Shown here piece after piece: positions 32,820 through 38,394 of a stretch of 38,394 bases of DNA (positions within the stretch are counted from its first letter, which is position 1; each line of letters opens with the position of its first letter). The notes beneath the pieces were generated by a model. The model ran no database searches. It saw nothing but the letters and a program-made list of their open reading frames with translations, and had not been told where the DNA came from. The translations under genes and the position numbers were made by a program. The stretch is taken from positions 3,565 to 41,958 of the forward strand of contig NW_019775698.1 of the NCBI RefSeq assembly GCF_001039355.2. Reading direction: 5' to 3'. Origin of the DNA: Lingula anatina. Taxonomy: Eukaryota > Brachiopoda > Lingulata > Lingulida > Lingulidae.

Positions 32820-32868
32820 ACACACACAAGCACATGCACGCACGCACGCACAAACACACACACACAAA
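32820..32868. repeat. CA/CG-rich simple repeat (CACA, GCAC units)
   Basis: Interrupted CA and GCAC dinucleotide and tetranucleotide runs, ending in an A-run. Confidence 0.85.
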
Positions 32869-33418
32869 AAAAAAAAGTTTTAAAATTTTTCTGAGAATCC
32901 CGGATATAGATGCTCTTTAAACATGATACACAATAAAGCAATTGCGAAAGAGAATACAAGCAAGTCTTAAAATAGATATCCTGTGGGAAAGAAAATCAAT
33001 AAACCACAAAAAAGTGAAAACAAATTCTCGTCTTAAAGGGCATTTCACTGGAAATATTGCTAAATATTTCGATCAATTTGTGTTCTAGTCACGTAAATCA
33101 CTTTTCTTGAACAAAAATATACTGGTGAAATAATATGTTCATCCGGTGCTGTAAACACACCTGTTTTTAACTGCCAGAAAGGAAATAAATAGATTTTGGA
33201 AGAGTCTTATTTGACATCGGCATATCTGGTAGAGATAAAGGAAAAGCGCTCCGCTGTGTTTAAGTTTGGAAGTACTGAGATTAGTGCGCGTGGACCTGGA
33301 CTCCTTTGAAAGCTGCGGAACACTGCTCACTTTATACGTGTCCATACAAAAATATGCCCTGCCTTTAGTACAATATTGTTTCTTTGCAATCTCATTTTAA
33401 CCTTTATTTTAACAGAGT

Positions 33419-33447
33419 CCACACACACACACACACACACACACACC
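33419..33447. repeat. (CA)n microsatellite
   Basis: About 14 uninterrupted CA units in Tribbles intron 2. Confidence 0.9.
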
Positions 33448-34926
33448 CCAATCCCCTCCTTATTGCTGTGGTTGCCAGTTTTATGGCTTGATTTCTTGAA
33501 ACTGGGCACATGATCACAAAATATGCATTTCTCAGTAAAGAAGTGGTTATTATAGCAAGCTGTTAGTTTCTGTGAATTAAGGTAATCAGAGATGGTGATA
33601 ATTGTGAGATTTTTTTTTCACCTCACCTGGAAGGAAGGGTAGGGTGTAGGTGTAAATGAGGTTTTCAAATAGGACCAAAATCAGCAGCAGGAAAATGTAA
33701 TTTTAATCAGGATACGTTTTGACATGCAATCAAGACTGTACTTGTATAGTTCTTCTACAGAGTTTAGAATCCAGTTGGAGCGATTTTGATGCATAAAAAT
33801 CTATTAAAAAAAAAACAGTACACTCCTTTTGGGGATCAGAAAATATAAAGATATTTGTAGTCGTATTGAAATTTTCTTCTTTTCTTTGCACCTGAGAAAT
33901 TTTTGGTACATGAGTCAAGCCAATATACACCTATCACTGCTATGTTAATGGCCGGGCCTCCATGTAGGCATACTGGCAATGCCCCAATGTAAGCAACTCC
34001 AGGAAGATATGAGCTTGCAAGAGGTGAAGGCCTCTTGTCAGTCAAATATTTATAAGTGTTTCTATTGATGTTTTTCTCCATCAGCTATGGTGGACTACCT
34101 GGTGTGCGTGCGTGCATAAGGCTTTCATGTATCGGAAAGTTTTCCAGATTTTATCTCCAGTACTGCTGTTTTATTGCCAGGTTTGCTGTTTTTACCAGAT
34201 ATTACAAGCGCTCTTCACTGTGGCTGGCTTATACTGGCACCAACATAGCTATCATGGTCATCTTGGTTATCATGGTCAACACACAGTAAACAAATGCAAA
34301 TAAATTACTCATTGCATGGAATGAAGATTACATGTTTGTGTTCTTATATCTTCTGTGAAATGGGACAGGAAAGTACGTGTGTGGGATATATATGGACAAC
34401 TTCAGTATTTGCTTCTTCAACATTTGCTCATTTAGATATTTTGTTGCAAATGGATTAAAAAAGAAAGGGATGCTGTTGTGATGAAAGATAAATGGAGAAG
34501 CGTCTGCTGTTGTGTCGTGTGCACTGAGGCCATCAGAGTGCACCGTGGCGCAAAACCTCGGATCCATTATGTTGATAGTGCTGACCAGCAATACAAATCA
34601 CCCCCATGACGTATTTATGATAAAATGAATGATGGCACGTCCTCCGTCATAGCTTACGTTTACTGTAATATATTCTCTGATCATTTGATGCAGACATGTG
34701 AGGTTTGTGTGGAGGTTTAGGGCGTGGCGTAGGTTGATGTGGCCGAGTGCGATATGGGTGGTGCAGAGATCCTCACTGCTGATAGAGATCTTACACATAG
34801 ATATTTTGTGGAGGACACATTTTTGGGAATATGATAATGAATTTAAATGAAGAATTGCAACTGAAATTTTGTAGAAATGAAGAATAACAAAATGGTGCAA
34901 AAAAAAAAGATCAAATTTAACGGGAT

Positions 34927-34928
<2 letters not shown>

Positions 34929-34960
<32 letters not shown>
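34929..34960. repeat. (CT)n microsatellite
   Basis: About 15 uninterrupted CT units in Tribbles intron 2. Confidence 0.9.
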
Positions 34961-34963
<3 letters not shown>

Positions 34964-36692
34964 AATAAACAATAGTTGGTTAGGATAATGTCACATAATT
35001 TGGTCTCATCTTGACCTCCAAATGACCAGCAGCAGCTGGTGTTAACTGCGGTCAGCCCCCATCAAAGGTCAGATAATTTATGGCCTCATGTACCCCCCCC
35101 CCCTCCCCCCCATATACATATTCAGTAAGTGCTGGACGCCCCATTTACAGGCAACAGACTGGATAATGAATGTTTTCCAGAGAATTCAGTAACTGGTTTG
35201 ATCCAGTCTGCTGACTGGTTTTTGAGAGGAAATATATTGGATCTCAAAGTCTTGCCTTATTACGTTCCAGAATTTGGACTATGTTAAGAGTGTGCATAGA
35301 AAATGGCCACTTTATATGTGCAACCCTGTTGGATACATTCCAAGCTCGTTGAAAAGAAAAAGTATGGTTTGTTCCAAATGTCCTGAAATGGAGACAGGCT
35401 GTTGAAGCCTGCTTTGGTAGAAAACTAGGTCATATTTGGCACCCCGCCCCTTCATTTAGGTCACTCCACCCAGCTGTAATGCCGCCTGTTGCTATGTTGG
35501 GAAAACACCTGTAATAAACCTGTGCAGGCCTTTCATAAGGCTAGCATGACCTGTTTAAAGGGGGCATTGTTGTTCAACTTAGAGTACTTTTGATGGGTGA
35601 CACAGGCGTCTTGGGCTTTTTTGTGACGCAGTAGCTCAGGATTAAATAACTCTCTTGTTTACCCACAACCCCAAAGAATTGGTCAATAGTTGCACTGAAG
35701 TTCTCTGGTTTAGCAACAAAAGACTGCCGCACCTTTGAAATGATTTGACCTGTTTTGCGCAGCACTATTCCATGGTTATAAATCAGTCATGGTTTAGCTG
35801 TTTTAATTTTTCGCATAGCGCATGACCTAGTCTGTGAGTGCGCCGAGGCGAGTCATCCCAGAATGAGGTCAGTGAAGAGGAATGTGATCCAATTCGTGAG
35901 TGGTATCACGACCTGAACAAAGGCATCTCTTGACAGAGGCTGATGCAATAGAGGGTCACACGGGTAGACAGCGGAGAAAATAGCTTGCTTGCCTCGACAA
36001 GAAAACTTTAATAGTACCTTAATCAAAAGGGAAGGGGGGGGAAAAAGAAAGATAATATAATTGAGGAGAAATGAAGTACTGAGGATGTTTATTTTTTATT
36101 AGCAAGAGAGAAATTAAACAATATCTGATTCATTTATTAACATAATAATTCAGACAGAAAAAAGTTAAATATTGAATGGAAAATTCCTCCCTTATCTCCC
36201 AAGCTGATGCAACACTATGTGATAAAAAACCTGCAGCACAGGTAAATACGTTGAGGAATGCCAGAAATAGCTGACGAAATCCTGTTTACCACCTCGCCAC
36301 TGGCTGATGTAACCGCAGGCTTCGTACCAACATGACCTTGTTGTTGTTGTTTTGTTTCTGCCTCAACATGGTGGGAATTAAAACTAAAAAAAACAATGGA
36401 TAAGGAAGTAACAGGTGTGTAGTTAATGAATTAGCCACTTTTTGCGTTGTTATTGTTACTTAACGTGCATGATTTAGATAGTTATTTACCCGCTGTTACT
36501 AGTATCATACATATATTAGACTGAGACTTGCCAACTTCACCATGATATTGTGAAAGGTTTGAAATGCAGGCCATTGTTTTATTAAATTGCTTGGAAAAAA
36601 TTCAGTTTCATTTTTGCCATTATATATTTTTTTAATGCTTGTGTCATAAAAGCAGTGAATAAAAATAAGGTCTTCAGAATGTGAAACCAATT

Positions 36693-36708
36693 ACCCCCCC
36701 CCCCCCCC
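36693..36708. repeat. poly-C tract
   Basis: An uninterrupted run of about 16 C residues. Similar C- or G-runs occur at 35093-35110 and at the right end of the window (38382-38394). Confidence 0.85.
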
Positions 36709-36827
36709 ATTCCATTCCTCATTTTAGTTGCTGATTCTTCATCCTGTTAGACACTTGCAAAATTATTGTCATAGCTTCTTTTTATTATAAATATTCTCAT
36801 GCTTATTTTGTTTAACTTGCCCTAATA

Positions 36828-37034
36828 CCCCCTGTACACTGGACGGCGTCCTTTCTGCGACCATGAAATTTGGCATCGCTGTGGTCCTATTAAGGAGGCA
36901 CAAGCATCGATTTTGTATCAGAATGAATGCTCAATGATCGGCCAGTTATCTGCCGTAAAGTATTATAATTTTTTAACTCTAAAAAGGGGCCGTACTGCTG
37001 GACGCAGAAAGGACGCCGTCCAGTGTAAAGGGGG
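36828..37034. mobile_element. 207-bp MITE-like element with 32-bp terminal inverted repeats
   Basis: The left arm 36828-36859 (CCCCCTGTACACTGGACGG then CGTCCTTTCTGCG) and the right arm 37003-37034 are inverted copies with a single mismatch in 32 bp. The interior is non-coding. Flanks read CTAATA on the left and CTTAAG on the right, so a short TAA or TTAA target duplication is possible but not clear. Confidence 0.7.
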
Positions 37035-37663
37035 CTTAAGTATCACATTAAGTCAGGGCTCTATAACTAGAAAGCATCAAGGTTGAAGAGTGTATTGACA
37101 GTGCTCACTGAGACGAGTGTCCTCAACCTGAGCATGGTCTGTCCCGTCTGGTGACAGAGATGTCATCTCATTTCTTTGAAGGAAGCGCAGGAAGCTAATC
37201 ATGATCGTAACACCTGATATGACGCCATTTGAAGGAAGTGGGTCCCCTGATTGCGCCTCTTGTCTCCTGATTATCAGGAAACATTTGACGCCTCGGTGTC
37301 CTCTTCCTCAATAAATGGTAACAGAGGGTGTTGAATGTGGAGACTGATTGATACGGAGAAAGAAGGAAGCTTGGCTGTGATCAGGTCTGACAGATATATC
37401 TTGTAATGAGCAGGTGTGCCGAATAATGAATGACAGTTACGTCTCTTTAAAATTGAGTAATTTTTTCTTCAGTGTCAATTTTTGTTACATCTCTTTATGA
37501 CATACAGTGTTTGATCTTAGTAGAGATATGATACGTAGCAGATACAGGCAATATAATCCTGAGGAAACTGCCACAGTGAGCAACCAACTGAACCGTGTCT
37601 CCTTGAAAATAATTTTCTGTCATTATGATATGTCTGCCAGGGGATTTCTTGGGGGGGAGAGAG

Positions 37664-37773
37664 GGGTCAGTTAGGGGTCACGGTGGGTCAGCTCAGATGA
37701 CAGCCCCTGATTGCATATCTGTGTTAACGAGAAGAGGAAGTTGACCTGTGTTTTGGGAGAGGTCAAGAGGTCA
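37664..37773. promoter_or_regulatory. cluster of nuclear-receptor-like half-sites in Tribbles intron 2
   Basis: GGGTCA occurs at 37664, 37675 and 37685 (spacers of 5 and 4 bp, i.e. DR5 then DR4). TGACCT stands at 37742, and AGGTCA at 37760 and 37768 (2-bp spacer, DR2). Six half-sites fall in 110 bp. DR5 and DR2 are classical retinoid receptor arrangements. Whether this is an enhancer is inferred. Confidence 0.35.
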
Positions 37774-38394
37774 GTCATGTGTCCCGAGGCAGGACACGTT
37801 CACAGTTTCCTCTACGAAGTGATAGCTCCAGTGATAGCAGCTACAGATACAGTGCGCCTTGTATTGTGCAGCTTTTGATTATCTACGCTTTGATGCTTTC
37901 TATGTCCTCTTCCTCAATAAAATATTATATCTCTGATCATTAATATTATGTTAGGAAATGCTTTGATTTATAAAGGCTAGAAATGATTTATTAGTTTTCT
38001 TCGTTATAATATTAACTTTATAAAAACTGAAGAAGTGACAATTTTTATTTTGATCAGGGTGGATTAACAGGATTTGATTGCAAAAGCTAAAACAACGAGT
38101 AATTTCATTGTGTCTTTGAGTCACCTTGCTAAAAGTCTGTGTAATGACTTGGAGACAAAGGACTATAAAGTGTCATCTGTTGCGCCGTGGGTGTCACCTG
38201 CAGGTTCTGGCAGTTCTTGCAGAGACACAAAGGTTGCAGGACGAGAGAATCCTAGACAGATGGTCACTGAGAATATTAAAATTAACAAAGCAGATGACCA
38301 CATAGAGAAAACATCAGTGTGCAAGGTGTCAAGATGGCTTCATCTCTTTGTTTTGTTTGTTCAACTGGTCAGGTGTGACTACGGGGGGGGGGGG

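Larger units (their letters stand above)
30370..38394 (+). other. Tribbles intron 2, running off the right edge
   Basis: No further Tribbles exon was found to the end of the window, so this intron is at least 8 kb. It holds simple repeats, one clear MITE and a cluster of nuclear-receptor-like half-sites. Short ORFs within it show no recognisable protein. Confidence 0.7.

Overview
This is a eukaryotic, AT-rich, intron-rich nuclear sequence with GT-AG introns, AATAAA polyadenylation signals and numerous short inverted-repeat transposons. All recognisable genes are conserved animal genes. Gene structure, repeat content and the unduplicated Emi-type F-box gene fit an invertebrate, most likely a lophotrochozoan such as a mollusc. 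That taxon call is inference only.

Layout from left to right. (1) 483-632 (+) is the last coding exon of the mitochondrial proton-pumping NAD(P) transhydrogenase NNT, with a long 3'UTR. (2) 2765-12522 (-) is a complete 19-coding-exon MCM3 gene encoding 849 aa; it converges on NNT. (3) 12904-15832 (+) is a complete six-exon TSEN34, the catalytic subunit of the tRNA-splicing endonuclease, encoding 290 aa. It is divergent from MCM3 across a 381-bp intergenic stretch that carries an E2F-type site and a 20-bp palindromic E-box. (4) 17141-19850 (-) is a complete Emi1/Emi2-type APC/C inhibitor (FBXO5/FBXO43 family, 600 aa) with phosphodegron, F-box, zinc-binding region and LRRL tail; its 3' end overlaps that of TSEN34. 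(5) 21405-24771 (+) is a complete three-coding-exon POLR2K (RPABC4, 59 aa), which shares a bidirectional promoter with the Emi-like gene. (6) 27618-30369 and onward (+) are the first two coding exons of a Tribbles pseudokinase. The next intron runs for at least 8 kb to the end of the window.

The introns and intergenic DNA hold at least five short inverted-repeat elements, several with target-site duplications, plus a tRNA-derived SINE abutting a LINE 3' tail, tandem repeats and simple repeats. The most unusual is a 36-bp tandem repeat that has copied the exon/intron junction of MCM3 exon 9, giving a ladder of five donor-like sites.

Functionally, two of the genes are S-phase/mitosis genes (MCM3, Emi), and each shares a head-to-head promoter with an RNA-metabolism housekeeping gene (TSEN34, POLR2K). 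I found no CRISPR, prophage, operon or other prokaryote-type system. I do not see a clearly novel biological system; the findings concern gene architecture, mobile elements and possible regulatory sites.
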